Assembly: GCA_003255025.1 (NCBI GenBank)
Contig: QANY01004680.1
Span: 29,346-93,345 of the forward strand
Direction: 5' to 3'
Length of the DNA: 64,000 nt
Source of the DNA: Datisca glomerata
Taxonomy: Eukaryota; Streptophyta; Magnoliopsida; Cucurbitales; Datiscaceae
In this document: piece after piece, positions 25,801 to 36,286 of the stretch
Numbering within the stretch: position 1 is the first letter of the stretch
Layout of the letters: every line of letters starts with the position of its first letter
Made by a program: the position numbers and the translations under genes
Notes under the pieces: generated by a model
What the model was told of the DNA's origin: nothing
The model's input: only the letters and a program-made list of their open reading frames with translations
The model's database searches: none

Positions 25801-27112
25801 CAGCTTATTTTTCTCTATGTTTTCAATTGAAACCAAACAATAAAAATGAAATTCTTACAATTTCTTTTCATTTCCTTAATACTTTTCAAGATCCATAATC
25901 AGATAATGGCACTCAAAAACAATCCTTGATTTTTTGTTTAATGTACCTTTCAGTGTGTCCCTATGAAGCTGTTATTCGTGCTTCTTCTACCTCTCAATTG
26001 CACCAAACCCATCCCATCTTTTTTAATATCATCGTCATTGTTTGGTAATATGCATCTTTGTTTGTCATATGTTTACAAGAAGTTAACTTGTGGTGACAAT
26101 GAGAAGTACTATTTTCTGGTAGTTTTCAATATGTATTATTCTTCACGGGTCGTTGTTGCTCATATTTAGAAATGCGTATGTTATCCAGGCATATAAGGGG
26201 TGGATCTTAAAGACGCTTGAAGAGACCTGGACTCTTTTCCAGATGAAATTCGTTGCACTTTGGGATGAGCATAAGGCTGGCTCCGGAGAGGCATACCTTA
26301 CTGAAATATATAACAATGCAGAGCTTCAGCAGCTTGCTCAAAAGAGATATATTCTTGACTTGTTCCATGATACGCTCGGGTTTGGAGCTGCCAAAATGAT
26401 CAGGTTAGATAACAACTGCTTCTTTGTGCTTATTCTTTCCATGTTTGTTCGATTTGCTCTTTTGGATAGTTTTTATAATGGTAATTTCTACTTCTATTGC
26501 TATTTTAGAACAACCAAGTCTTTCGAGTATATATTGGAAATGAATTTCACCATCCAAACTAATGATCGGTTATTTGAATGTTGAGGAAAAGAAAATGTAC
26601 ACCTAACAAGCCAAGTCCTTCGCTGGAATGTATAATAATAATGATCGTTGGAGGCATGGCATTTGTATTCCCTTCAACTTGTGAGACAAGTTCGTTTACA
26701 ACCTAAATAAGGGACTTTCTATTAAGCTTTGAAACAAGTTCGACGGATTAATCTTTCCCAATGAGTGGCTGCTCTCATCAAAATTCGTCAGATCTCATAC
26801 CATATTCAACGACAACCCTGCAGAACTATTCTGAAAATTTTGTTCCTTTTCTTTTCCATTTGTTGAAATTCTTAATTTGCCGCCACTTGATAATAAGTTA
26901 TGTTCATATTTGTGTTTATGCATATATGTATTGGATTATATAGGAGAATTTTAGGAGTAGTACATGTTGAGGATTTCCAATCAATTAGCGGTCCTAGCAA
27001 ACGAGCACCGTGCCAGCATCGAGCTCTTGATTTGGCAAAGTTAGTTCTGAAAGAAAGACTAAAGTTTCATTCCATTACTTTAGTAATTTCAGCCATTCGG
27101 GAAACCCAGTAA
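22855..27112 (+). CDS. MTK: 5-methylthioribose kinase (six exons as assembled)
   Basis: Phosphorylates 5-methylthioribose with ATP, a cytosolic step of methionine salvage that recycles the by-product of ethylene, polyamine and nicotianamine synthesis. Exons by GT..AG borders and frame: 22855-23040, 23715-24024, 24589-24763, 25298-25499, 26189-26403, 26944-27112. These join in frame to 418 codons plus stop, the usual plant MTK length. Exon 1 starts [18 protein letters not shown] and holds the nucleotide-loop region ([11 protein letters not shown]). Exon 4 has the catalytic [11 protein letters not shown] and the metal-binding [20 protein letters not shown]. Exon 5 is identical to that at 31340. 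Exon 6 here has several unusual replacements (for example [16 protein letters not shown]) that the copy at 32111-32279 lacks. The true functional last exon may therefore be the downstream one. Confidence 0.9.
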
Positions 27113-28597
27113 CCTCAGGATATCTCAGCTATGTTATAAGCGTTGGTTCTCTGGATCAGGAACTTGGAAAGTTTGTCTCCTACGTAAACTGTCATCTCCT
27201 TTACTTTTATTGTGCATGTAGACTACAGATATTTGAGAGGTTCTCTCTCTCATATATTCTTGTTGCTTTATTCTATCATCATAAACCTTACCTCAGTATA
27301 TGATATGATAATGATATAATTTTCATGAAATGGTAGCCAATAATGGTTTTAGTTTTAATTTCATAATTTGTAATAGAATTTCACTCTGTATGTTTGTTTG
27401 ATTTTTCTTTTTCTTTTAGTAACGGAGAACACAAGTTATCCTGTAGTGGGTAGTTTTTGCTTTGGGTCACAGAGTTTTCAAATACTTTGTCAGCCTAGAC
27501 AGCAGTTACCTGTTAAATTTTTTGTTTAGTCTTATTTGTTATCCTGTGGAGGTTATTTCCAAACGTCACAGCAAATTATCCCAAGATTCGAGCTTGAATT
27601 TGATGCAAACATAAGAACATTCTATGGTTGAATTTCCTGGATATGCATTCACCAAAAGGTCCTTTTTTTTAGTACATGTACTACAAATTAGATACATTCA
27701 AAACAAATGAGATAGATTCATTTTTCAACACAAATAAACACCTAAGCTATATACACAAATGAGGTACATGGGGTACCACCCCGACCGGTACCTTAGAATT
27801 TTTCATCTTACAAACCTTGGAATGAGAAAGTAGGCATCACACCAAAAACTAATCTTCATTGACAACCTTCATTCCAAAGTAATAAAAATCAATTTACATT
27901 CATAACTTGGAGCCATTAGCAACATATACTCATATAAACTTTGAAAGAAGCAATATAACTCCCTAAACTTTCAAAAATAAGGCACCAAAAACTAATATTG
28001 CCTATTTTAAAGTTCTGGGAAGGGAAGTAATATTGAGCATTTGAAAGTTTAAAGTGTAAATGTCAATCGCACAAAGTTTAGGGTATGTGTTGAATTTAAC
28101 CCACATAAAAGATAATGGATCTTCCTCATTCTACTTAATAACTAGACTTTACATCTCCATCTTCTGATGAAAACATGTATCAAATATTGCTTTAGAACAA
28201 TAGTCATACGCCAATTGAAAGTTCAGAGAGTAATATCTCGCTCATTTGAAAGTAGACCAATATGAATCTCTTACATTCTTCAAAAGAAAATCTTCACACT
28301 TGTTCTGAACCTCGAAACCTTGCAATCAACTTGGCAATGGAAACGAGCTTGTTACAATCTAAAAATAGTCATCTCCAATGAAGATTAGAGTAGAGATTAT
28401 TATAAAATACACACAAACAGGTTCAATCAACAGTTTCAAAAGTTCAGACGAGATAGATGACCCAACAACGAGGCCAAGCAAGTCTATAGAAACTGTAGGT
28501 ATTGCTAGTTTACATTATGGCATACTATAAAAATTTTCAGGAATTGGCCTCTGGGACTTTATTACAAACAGATGGACAGCGAGTCATTAGTCATACA
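27113..28597. other. MTK-LYR intergenic region, copy 1
   Basis: Contains the 3' untranslated regions of two convergent genes and AT-rich spacer. It is collinear with 32280-33922, with small indels. I see no other gene. Confidence 0.7.
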
Positions 28598-28882
28598 CTA
28601 ATTAAAGCAAACATTCTTCAGCTTCTCTGCCGCTGATCGATCCACCGAATACTACAATCAACAGAAGCCTCAAATACGTATGTCAAAATTCATCGAAAAC
28701 ATTAATAACCTAAAGATATGCGTCAATTTCCAATAGAACCCAAAAGGAACCCTGAATTAGGAAGAAGAATTCAAATAAAAGTTTGTTGAACCATTATTTG
28801 CGTTCAAAATATACAGGCAGAAGAGAGAGAATGGAGAGTAGCGGCTGACCTTATTGAGAACCCAAAGGGAATGATTATAAGC
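28598..28882 (-). pseudogene. LYR-motif protein pseudogene, exon 2 and end of exon 1
   Basis: Exon 2 equivalent at 28598-28651 keeps the frame and stop of the intact gene. Its intron acceptor changed from gcag to gtag but remains usable. The end of exon 1 is at 28850-28882, interrupted after TAAGC by the Copia LTR. The missing middle and 5' part correspond to 722-858 and 5706-5757. The two groups together cover about 95 codons of one disrupted gene. Confidence 0.88.
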
Positions 28883-29204
28883 TGTAGAAATGATGAACCT
28901 GTTGGTTCTGATCTTGAAGGAAAAATGATGAGCTGTAGAGATGATGAACCTTTCTGGTTCTAATCTTTTATTGGAGGAAAAATTCTATTGTTTACAATGA
29001 AGGAGGATGTATATATACAAAATGATTCTAACGGTTGCCTATGATCTCCTATGATCCCAACGGATGCCTACTTGAAGCCTGAAATCATTTTTTACTAGAA
29101 ATGGTTAGACACCCACTGTGTTTGGTGAAAGTCTCTGTTCTGCTTCCCTCTTTTTCCTATGATAAAAATTTTCTTCTGAGACTGCAGCTTTTCTTTCTTC
29201 AATA
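28883..29204 (-). repeat. Copia-1 3' LTR (322 bp)
   Basis: Same length as the LTR at 400-721 and about 96% identical by eye. The inner end reads caata where the partner has caaca, so the terminal TG of the minus-strand LTR start has mutated to TA. The end of the RNase H frame runs into the LTR. Confidence 0.9.
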
Positions 29205-31319
29205 CTCCCTCTCAAGTTGGGTTCGTATAGGTTGATCGAGCCTAACTTGTCAAGTATTCTTTGGAGGTTATTTTTGTCAAGGGCTTTGGTGAAGATGTCA
29301 GCTAGCTGGTCTTCACTACGTACAAAGGAAATGGTGATTTCTCCAGACTGTACTTTTTCTCTTATGAAATGACAGTCCACTTCAATATGTTTGGTTCTCT
29401 CGTGAAAAATGGGGTTCATTGCAATATGTCGTGCTGCTTGGTTGTCACAGTGCATCTCTATCGGTTTCTTATCTCAACCTTCATGTCTTGAAGGAGATGT
29501 CTAATCCATGTGAGTTCGCTAGCAGTGGAGGCTATGGCTCTGTATTCTGTCTCTGCACTTGACCTTGCTACAACAGTTTGTTTCTTGCTCTTCCAGGTCA
29601 CTAAGTTCCCACCTACCAAGACACAAAAGCCAGTTGTAGATTTTCTATCGTAACTACCTGCCCAGTCAGCGTCAGTGTATCCAACAACAGAGTTTGCCCC
29701 GGTTCTCTTCATCCATATCCCTTGGCCGGGTGTTCCTTTAAGGTATCTGAGTATCCTTTCTGCGGCTGCCTGATAATTTGTGCAGGGTGTGTGCATGAAT
29801 TGACTGATAACGCTAACTGCAAAAGTGATATCTGGTCTTGTGACCGTTAGATAAATTAGTTTTCCTACTAGTCTCTGATATTGGCTTATATCAGTTATTG
29901 GTTTGCTATCATTCAGTCCTATTTTCATGTTGGTTTCCATTGGTGTGCTAGCAGGTTTTGCCCCTACCATGCTTCTTTTAACAAGTCTAAGATATATTTT
30001 CTTTGAGATAGAAACAATCCCTTCTTCGAGTGAGTTATTTCTATCCCTAGGAAGTACTTCAGTTTTCCTAGATCTTTAATATCAAACTCTCCTTTTAGAA
30101 ATTTTTGAACACTTCATATTTCATCGTGGTTATTTCCGGTGATGATAATGTCATCTACGTAGACAAAAATGATGGTAGTGGAGTTGTTCGTGTGTTTGAC
30201 GAACATAGATGAGTCAGCCGTGCTTTTGACGAAGTTAATCTTTAAAAGAGACAGGCTTAATTTTCCATACCATGCCCTTGGTGACTGTTTCAGGCCGTAG
30301 ATAGCTTTCTTTAATCTACATACCAGAGATGGGTGCGTTGCTTTCTCGTGTCCTGGAGGTAGGGACATATATACTTCTTCTTCCAGATTTCCTTGGAGAA
30401 ATGCGTTTTTTACATCCATTTGATATAGTTCCCAGCTGAGGTTGGTGGCAACGGATAGTAGCACTCGGATTGTGTTCATTTTTGCTACTGGAGCGAACGT
30501 CTCCTGGTAATCCACTCCATATGTCTGAGTAAAGCCTTTGGCAACTAGTCGGGCTTTATATCTCTCGATAGTGCCGTTGCTGTTGTATTTGGTCTTGCAG
30601 ACCCATTTACATACTACTGGTTTCTTCCCGTTGGGTAGTGGGATTATGTCCCAAGTTTCATTTTTTTCCAAGGCTAGGAGTTCTTCATTCATCGCCTTTC
30701 TCCATTTAGGGTCGAGTTGAGCTTCTTGATAGGTCTTTGGCTCATCTGTTTCATCAATTTTTCTCAAGTATGCCCTGTGGATGTTAGAGATTTTATCATA
30801 AGATAGGAAGTTTTGGATAGGGTATAGAACCTGGTGGGACACATAGTCTTTTAATCTTGCTGGGGGTTGAGTTTGCCTTGTTGATCTTCTTACGATTACT
30901 GCTTCATCAGTGACAACTGCCTCATCAGTTGCTCCCCCTGAGGTAGTTGTCTCAGGCGCGGTTGATGTGGTATCCTGTTCCTGTCTTATGATATCGGAGG
31001 AAATAATACTGTTAGGTAGCGGAAAAGTATGGTGGTGGTTATGATTGTCGAAGTCCTTTGGGTAATAGGATTCTAGTTCTAAAAATTGTACATCGCGTGA
31101 GATGTAGAGTTTATGGTTTATTGGGTCGTAGCATTTATACCCCTTTTTTTCAACGGAATACCCCAAAAATAGGTTTTTGACTGAGGTTTTATCCAATTTA
31201 TCAAGTTTTGGAATGTGTACGTAGCATGTACATCCGAATACTCGTATGTAATCAAGATTAATTTTCCTACCCTTGAGAATTTCTAGAGGGCTTTTCAGAT
31301 GCAATTTTACACTGGGTAA
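29105..31319 (-). pseudogene. Copia-1 pol (IN C-term, RT, RNase H), broken
   Basis: 31304-30114 is one long frame: integrase tail (KSPLEILKGRKINLDYI, VFGCTCYVH, NLFLGYS), then reverse transcriptase with WRKAMNEELLALEKNETW, QMDVKNAFLQGNLEEEVYM, LKKAIYGLKQSPRAWY and catalytic FVYVDDIIITGN. A TGA stop follows near 30112, and frame changes occur near 29970 and 29457. Continuing frames carry the end of RT (TRPDITFAVSVISQFM), RNase H (GYTDADWAGSYDRKSTTGF, SSAETEYRA) and its end ([20 protein letters not shown]), so most catalytic residues are still readable. Domain order IN-RT-RH marks it as Copia. The few lesions agree with the modest LTR divergence. Confidence 0.92.
29205..29221 (-). other. Polypurine tract of Copia-1
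   Basis: On the minus strand, purine-rich cttgagagggag directly precedes the 3' LTR, the usual position for the plus-strand primer of reverse transcription. Confidence 0.75.
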
Positions 31320-31321
31320 GC

Positions 31322-31322
31322 N
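31322..31322. other. Single N at a contig-like junction
   Basis: The only ambiguous base in the window. It sits exactly between the truncated Copia pol and the start of the second MTK copy (17 bp before exon 5), so it probably marks a scaffolding or gap-filling join. Confidence 0.8.
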
Positions 31323-31339
31323 ATGCGTATGTTATCCAG

Positions 31340-32279
31340 GCATATAAGGGGTGGATCTTAAAGACGCTTGAAGAGACCTGGACTCTTTTCCAGATGAAAT
31401 TCGTTGCACTTTGGGATGAGCATAAGGCTGGCTCCGGAGAGGCATACCTTACTGAAATATATAACAATGCAGAGCTTCAGCAGCTTGCTCAAAAGAGATA
31501 TATTCTTGACTTGTTCCATGATACGCTCGGGTTTGGAGCTGCCAAAATGATCAGGTTAGATAACAACTGCTTCTTTGTGCTTATTCTTTCCATGTTTGTT
31601 CGATTTGCTCTGTTGGATAGTTTTTATAACGGTAATTTCCCCTTCTGTTGCTATTTTAGAACAACCAAGTCTTTCGAGCATCTAGAGGAACTGAATTTCA
31701 GCATAGCTAATATGATCACTTGTGCTTTATTGTTCACTGACTCACTGTTTCCATTTCTGCTGAATCTTAATCCCCCTACCGTCCTTTATGAATTGGCGGC
31801 ATCAAGTTTCATATATTTGAGCTCCTTGGAAGCATGGCGTTTGTATTCCCTACAACTTGTGAGACAAGTTCGTTTAAAACCCAAATAAGGGAACTATGTA
31901 ATAAGCTTTGAAAGAGGTTCAATGGACTAGTCTTTCGCAATGAGCTGCTCTCATGGGAATTCGACTTATCTCGTACCATATTCAATGTCAACCCTGCAAA
32001 ACTATTCTGAAATTTGTTGAAATTCGTAATCTGTGGCCACTTGATTATAAGCATGTTTTATATATTATATTCACATTTGTGTTGATGCATATATGTATGG
32101 GATTATATAGGAGAATTGTAGGGGTAGCACATGTGGAGGATTTTGAATCAATTAGCGATCCAAGCAAACGGGCAGCGTGCGAGCGACGAGCCCTTGATTT
32201 GGCGAAGTTAGTTCTGAAGGAAAGACGAAAGTTCAATGCCATTACTGAAGTAATTTCAGCCATCCGGGAAATCCAGTAA
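31340..32279 (+). CDS. MTK: 5-methylthioribose kinase, exons 5 and 6 only (partial copy)
   Basis: Exon 5 (31340-31554) is identical to 26189-26403. Exon 6 (32111-32279) has the same length and phase as its partner and encodes [15 protein letters not shown]...[19 protein letters not shown]. This reads as the normal C-terminus of plant MTKs better than the upstream exon 6 does. Exons 1-4 are absent because the sequence starts abruptly after the N. Alone it cannot encode a kinase. Joined to exons 1-5 at 22855-26403 it would give the same 418-residue length with a better-conserved tail. I infer that this is the real 3' end of the functional gene, or a remnant of a tandem copy. Confidence 0.85.
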
Positions 32280-33922
32280 CCTCCGGACTTTTAGTAAACC
32301 AAATCTCAGTTATGTTATCAACGTTGGTTCTCTGGATTAGGAATATGGAAATTTTGCCTCCTATGTAAACTATCTTCTCCTTTACTTTTATTGTGCATGT
32401 AAACCTTACCTCAGAATATGATATGACAATGATATAATTTTCATGAAATGGTAGCCAATAATGGTTTTAGTTTTAATTTGATAATTTGTAATAGATTTTC
32501 ACTCTGTATGTTTGTTTGATTTTTCTTTTTTAGTAACGGAGAACAGAAGCGATGCCATTAGGCTATCCTGAAGTGGGTATTCTTTGATTTGGGTCACTTA
32601 TAGTTTTCAAATAGGAAAAAACCGTAAAACTGATCTACTTTTTAGGTTTCAGTAAAATTGAAAATATTTTTTTTTAAATGATTGAATTAATGTAAATAAT
32701 GTATTTACATATTATAAAACTTTGTAAATAAATTATTGTTTTGGTCATTTTTGCAAAAAAAAACAGAGACATTTTTACGAGTTAAAAAGTTTGATTATTT
32801 GTCATTTTTTGTTTTAAATACCTTGTCAACCTAGACAGCAATCGACGGTTAAATTTTTTGTTTCGTCTTATTTGTGATCTCTAGCTTTAATTTAAGGCAA
32901 ACATAAGCACCATAAATGGTTGAATTTCCTACAGATTCTTTTGGACCGTCACAATAACCTATCAACATATTTTATTAGTACATATAACATTAATTATATA
33001 CATTCAACACAAATGAGACATTCATTCTTCTACATAAATAAGGACCTAAGGTACATACACAAATGAGGTATATGAGTACCATACCAATAAGTACTTTATA
33101 ATTTTCCGTATTACAAACCTTGGAATGAGAAAGTAGCATCACATAAAAAACTCAATCTTCATTGACAATTCAAAAGTAATATAGATTCAATTACATTCAT
33201 AAGCTTTGGACCATTAGCACACATATACTCAAACTTTCAAACAAGCAACATTACTCCATGAACTTTACTCTTTGAACTAATTCTTGATAGAACAAAGCTG
33301 AAAACTAATTCTTGCCTAAAAAGTTCTGGGAGGGGGAGGGGAGTGATATTGATCGTTAGTGCTGTAAATATTGATAGAACAAAGCTTTGGGTATACGTTG
33401 AATTTAACCCACAAAATATAAAAAGAAATAAAGGATCTTCCTCATTCTACCTGATAACTAGCTTACATTTCCATCTTGAGATGAAAACATGTATCAAATA
33501 TTGCTTTATAACAATAGTCATACGCTAATTTTGCGTAATTTGGAAGTTCAGAGAGTAATTTCTTGCTCATTTGAAATTAAACCAATATGAATCTCTTATA
33601 TTCTTCAAAAGAAAATCTTCAGATCTGTTCTGAACCTCGAAACCTTGCAATCAACTTGGCAATGGAAACGAGCCTGTTACAATCTAAAAGTGGTCTTCTC
33701 CAATGAAGATTAGAGTAAAGATTATTATAAAATCCACACAAAAAGGTTCAATCAACAGTTTCCAAATTCCAGACGAGATAGATGACCCAACAACGAGGCC
33801 AAGCAAGTCTATAGAAACTGTAGGCATTGCTAGTTTACATTATGGCATACTATAAAAATTTTCAGGAACTGGCCTCTGGGACTTTATTACAAACAGATGG
33901 ACAGCGAGTCATTAGTCATACA
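32280..33922. other. MTK-LYR intergenic region, copy 2
   Basis: Holds the 3' untranslated regions of two convergent genes and AT-rich spacer, including about 190 bp near 32605-32800 not found in copy 1. No further gene was seen. Confidence 0.65.
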
Positions 33923-34429
33923 CTAATTAAAGCAAACATTCTTCAGCTTCTCTGCCGCTGATCGATCCACCGAATACTGCAATCAACAGAAGCCTCAAAT
34001 ACGTATGTCAAAATTCATCGAAAACATTAATAACCTAAAGATATGCGTCAATTTCCAATAGAACCCAAAAGGAACCCTGAATTAGGAAGAAGAATTCAAA
34101 TAAAAGTTTGTTGAACCATTATTTGCGTTCAAAATATACAGGCAGAAGAGAGAGAATGGAGAGTAGCGGCTGACCTTATTGAGAACCCAAAGGGAATGAT
34201 TATAAGCTCTGTGGAAGAGCTCGTCGAGAGCTTTGGGATCGTTAGCTTCAACTTCTCTGTAATTGACAAAGTTTTCTCGGGCGTACTTGGCGTAATAAGG
34301 CCTCGAATCCTTTGGTAACCGCCTCACTAGTCTCAGTACCTCGCCGTATATTCTCAATGCTTTCTCCATTTCTTCTTGATCAACTACCGCTTCAAACCTG
34401 GGTTTGCGACTGATCAAAGACGAGCTCAT
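33923..34429 (-). CDS. LYR-motif protein (LYRM9-like), two exons
   Basis: Exon 1 is 34429-34175 and exon 2 is 33976-33923, joined across a GT..AG intron between complete codons. The product is 102 residues. It begins MSSSLISRKPRFEAVVDQEE and continues with the family core ALRIYGEVLRLVRRLP, then RPYYAKYARENFVNYREV, HRAYNHSLWVLNKYSVD and a short tail ending in VCFN. LYR proteins are small, basic, helical mitochondrial factors that work with acyl carrier protein in Fe-S cluster or respiratory-complex assembly; the exact client here is not known. An in-frame ATG at 34465 would add 12 residues, but I prefer 34429 because the added part is not family-like. The gene converges on MTK. This copy shows no lesions. 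Confidence 0.85.
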
Positions 34430-34465
34430 GCTCACTCTGCAACTCTCTACTCTCTCTCCCCACAT

Positions 34466-35286
34466 TTGTCAGGCCTCTTGTCAATCAGGGCTTCGGTTAA
34501 ACAAGATTGAGCCTGGTTGTTCGTAAATGTCATTTAGGCCCAACGTTTGCCTACCGCTATACAATCACATCGTGCCTAACTATTGTAGGGAGAATTGCAG
34601 AATGGCCGAGATAAGATTATGCTGATGCGATTAAATTAGTAACACGCATAAGTAAGCGCTGACTTTATATGAAAATTTTGGAAATTTGATGAGTTTCAAA
34701 AATAATTCTAGCTATCATTTATTTTAGTCCACCCTTAAAATTTGTATTTTTTATTTTTTCATGATTCTTTATGAAAACTTTAGAGTTAGAGGTGATGTTC
34801 ACTTTTGAAAAACAGTTGATTGTAGTGATCATGCTATTGTTAAAAATATATTGGGAGAATTATAAAAACTATTGAAAATGAGACCCATGTTGTAAACATA
34901 GTCGAGCGAAAAAGTTCAAATATGACAAGACTAACTGGTTTAATTACGAAAATAACGTCGGCGTAACTAATTTATTGACGTAACTAAATGAGTTATGATT
35001 ATGTTACTTACGTAACTAAATTAGTTACTCATGCCTTGTAACTTTTTTTTGGCCATTTCTTAACCCCTAAAAACCTTTTTTTTGTCGTTTTCCCATACTG
35101 TACTTGTTCAACTAGGATAAATTTTTGAATTATATCATGCTACTTTGAAATCCAGTGATTGTGCTTTTGTTATCAATCCAAGACCTTGGTTAAGATTTAA
35201 GCATGCTTGGTTTGTTTTGCTCTTTCTTGAGACATATTTGACACAATGCAATCATAGCTTGATATTGACCAAGATCTATAAGCTTT
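34466..35286. other. LYR upstream region, no other gene
   Basis: Promoter side of the LYR gene, AT-rich, with short repeats of gtaactaa/agttac type near 34960-35030. It is cut by the Gypsy-B insertion and resumes at 62678. Confidence 0.6.
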
Positions 35287-36286
35287 TGTAAATGCAGAGA
35301 TGAAGGGGGTGAATACAAGAGTGGCCTAATCCCTAACAAGTCACCGTAGTAATGCCTGAGAAAAAGTTGGGAGGTGAAGGGGAAGCACTTTGAACACTCA
35401 AGGGAGGTGACAAAATGCTTTCTGCGGAAGGGAATGGTGCTCTCTCTACATAGGGTTTTTTTCTTGTCTCTAATGAAGGAGGAGACCTCCTTTTATAGTA
35501 ATGGGATCGCCAACTAAGCATATTACATCAGTTAATCGTGCTGAGGTGGAAGGGGAAGATCTCATATGTGTCAAACCAAAGACACTATGTGGGCCTCACA
35601 AAGTGACCGTGATCCAGGATGATTTCAGGGAAACGCACCTAGCCGATGGGGCTTAGGGGCGGTGTTCACCCAAAGCATCCCCTCAAAGGGAGTTCTTAAG
35701 GCTAAGCCCTCTTCCCAAGGTGGGAAGGTAGCACGCCGTTAGTATTCAAAATGGTCATATTGGAAGAGGTATGTCCTTTCCAATATGACGTAGCCTCACT
35801 CCTAATCCTACCAGAGTACAACCTCCAAAGCATTCTCAGACAACCATACATCCACTCAAGTTTGACTAGTTTGTAAAGCGATGGCATGTTACAATAGCAT
35901 AATCATACGTTCACCCAAATTATGTACTTATTATTCCCATTGAACATAACGGCAAATAATTTGTTGAAGTTTTAACGTGACTCATTTTAGTGTTCCCATG
36001 AGGGAAAAAGACAGTATCATCGAAGCGATGGCACCCCATAAGGGAAGCATGACATGGTATCACCATGGGGTGGCACCCCATGGGAGACTTCTCGCCCTAG
36101 GGCGGTACTCCATGGTGTCCTAATAAGGCGACACTCCATAGTATCCCCATGGGGCCGACACCTCGTAGTGTCCCCATGAGGGCGGCACCCTATGGGGGTT
36201 TCTCACCTAACCCCCATGAGGGTGGCTCCCCATGAGGGTTATGCTTCCCTATGAGTTAATGTTGGGAAAGTCAACTCTCATGTACA
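35287..36286 (-). repeat. Gypsy-B 3' LTR (about 1.0 kb)
   Basis: It aligns over its length with 53637-54617 plus 62546-62672. Shared landmarks include tgtaaatgc at the start, gggaggtgacaaaatgctttctg, the agttaatcgtgctgaggt block and the terminal GC-rich palindromic cluster. It ends at tgtaca (36286). Just inside lies a G-rich minus-strand stretch (ataaggggc) that may be the polypurine tract. Confidence 0.85.
36000..36250. repeat. GC-rich palindromic cluster (CCCCATGGGG type) in the 3' LTR
   Basis: More than ten imperfect repeats of ccccatgggg and ggcggcaccccatgg, each self-complementary, occupy the last third of the LTR. The repeat number differs between the two LTRs and Gypsy-A, so the array is unstable. 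A shorter cluster lies at 36990-37085 in the untranslated zone. Confidence 0.85.

Larger units (their letters stand above)
26172..28882. repeat. Segmental duplication, copy 1 (MTK exons 5-6 to LYR)
   Basis: Pairs with 31323-34207. The first roughly 290 bp (26172 to about 26460, all of exon 5 plus short intron edges) is identical in both copies. Beyond that the copies differ by around 5-10% plus indels through intron 5, exon 6 and the intergenic part. They become very similar again (about 98-99% by eye) across the LYR 3' region. Copy 1 stops being collinear where the Copia LTR begins. Confidence 0.9.
28883..31321 (-). mobile_element. Copia-1 LTR retrotransposon, downstream half
   Basis: On the minus strand this runs from integrase C-terminal region (31319) through reverse transcriptase and RNase H to a polypurine tract and the 3' LTR. 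It is cut at 31321 by the unresolved base, after which MTK exon 5 begins. Gag, protease and the integrase core are missing on this side. Its outer flank, TAAGC at 28878-28882, matches the outer flank of the LTR at 400-721. A complete element of this type would be about 5 kb, so the two halves together lack roughly 2 kb. Confidence 0.9.
31323..34207. repeat. Segmental duplication, copy 2 (MTK exons 5-6 to LYR)
   Basis: Partner of 26172-28882, offset 5151 bp at the start. It carries an intact LYR gene and a family-like MTK exon 6. At 34203-34207 it shows the single, unoccupied TAAGC site into which Copia-1 inserted in the other copy. Confidence 0.9.

Noticed and set aside
30538..30720. Plus-strand ORF with a signal-like start inside Copia-1
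   Set aside because: It lies antisense to a well-conserved reverse-transcriptase frame and has no family features.
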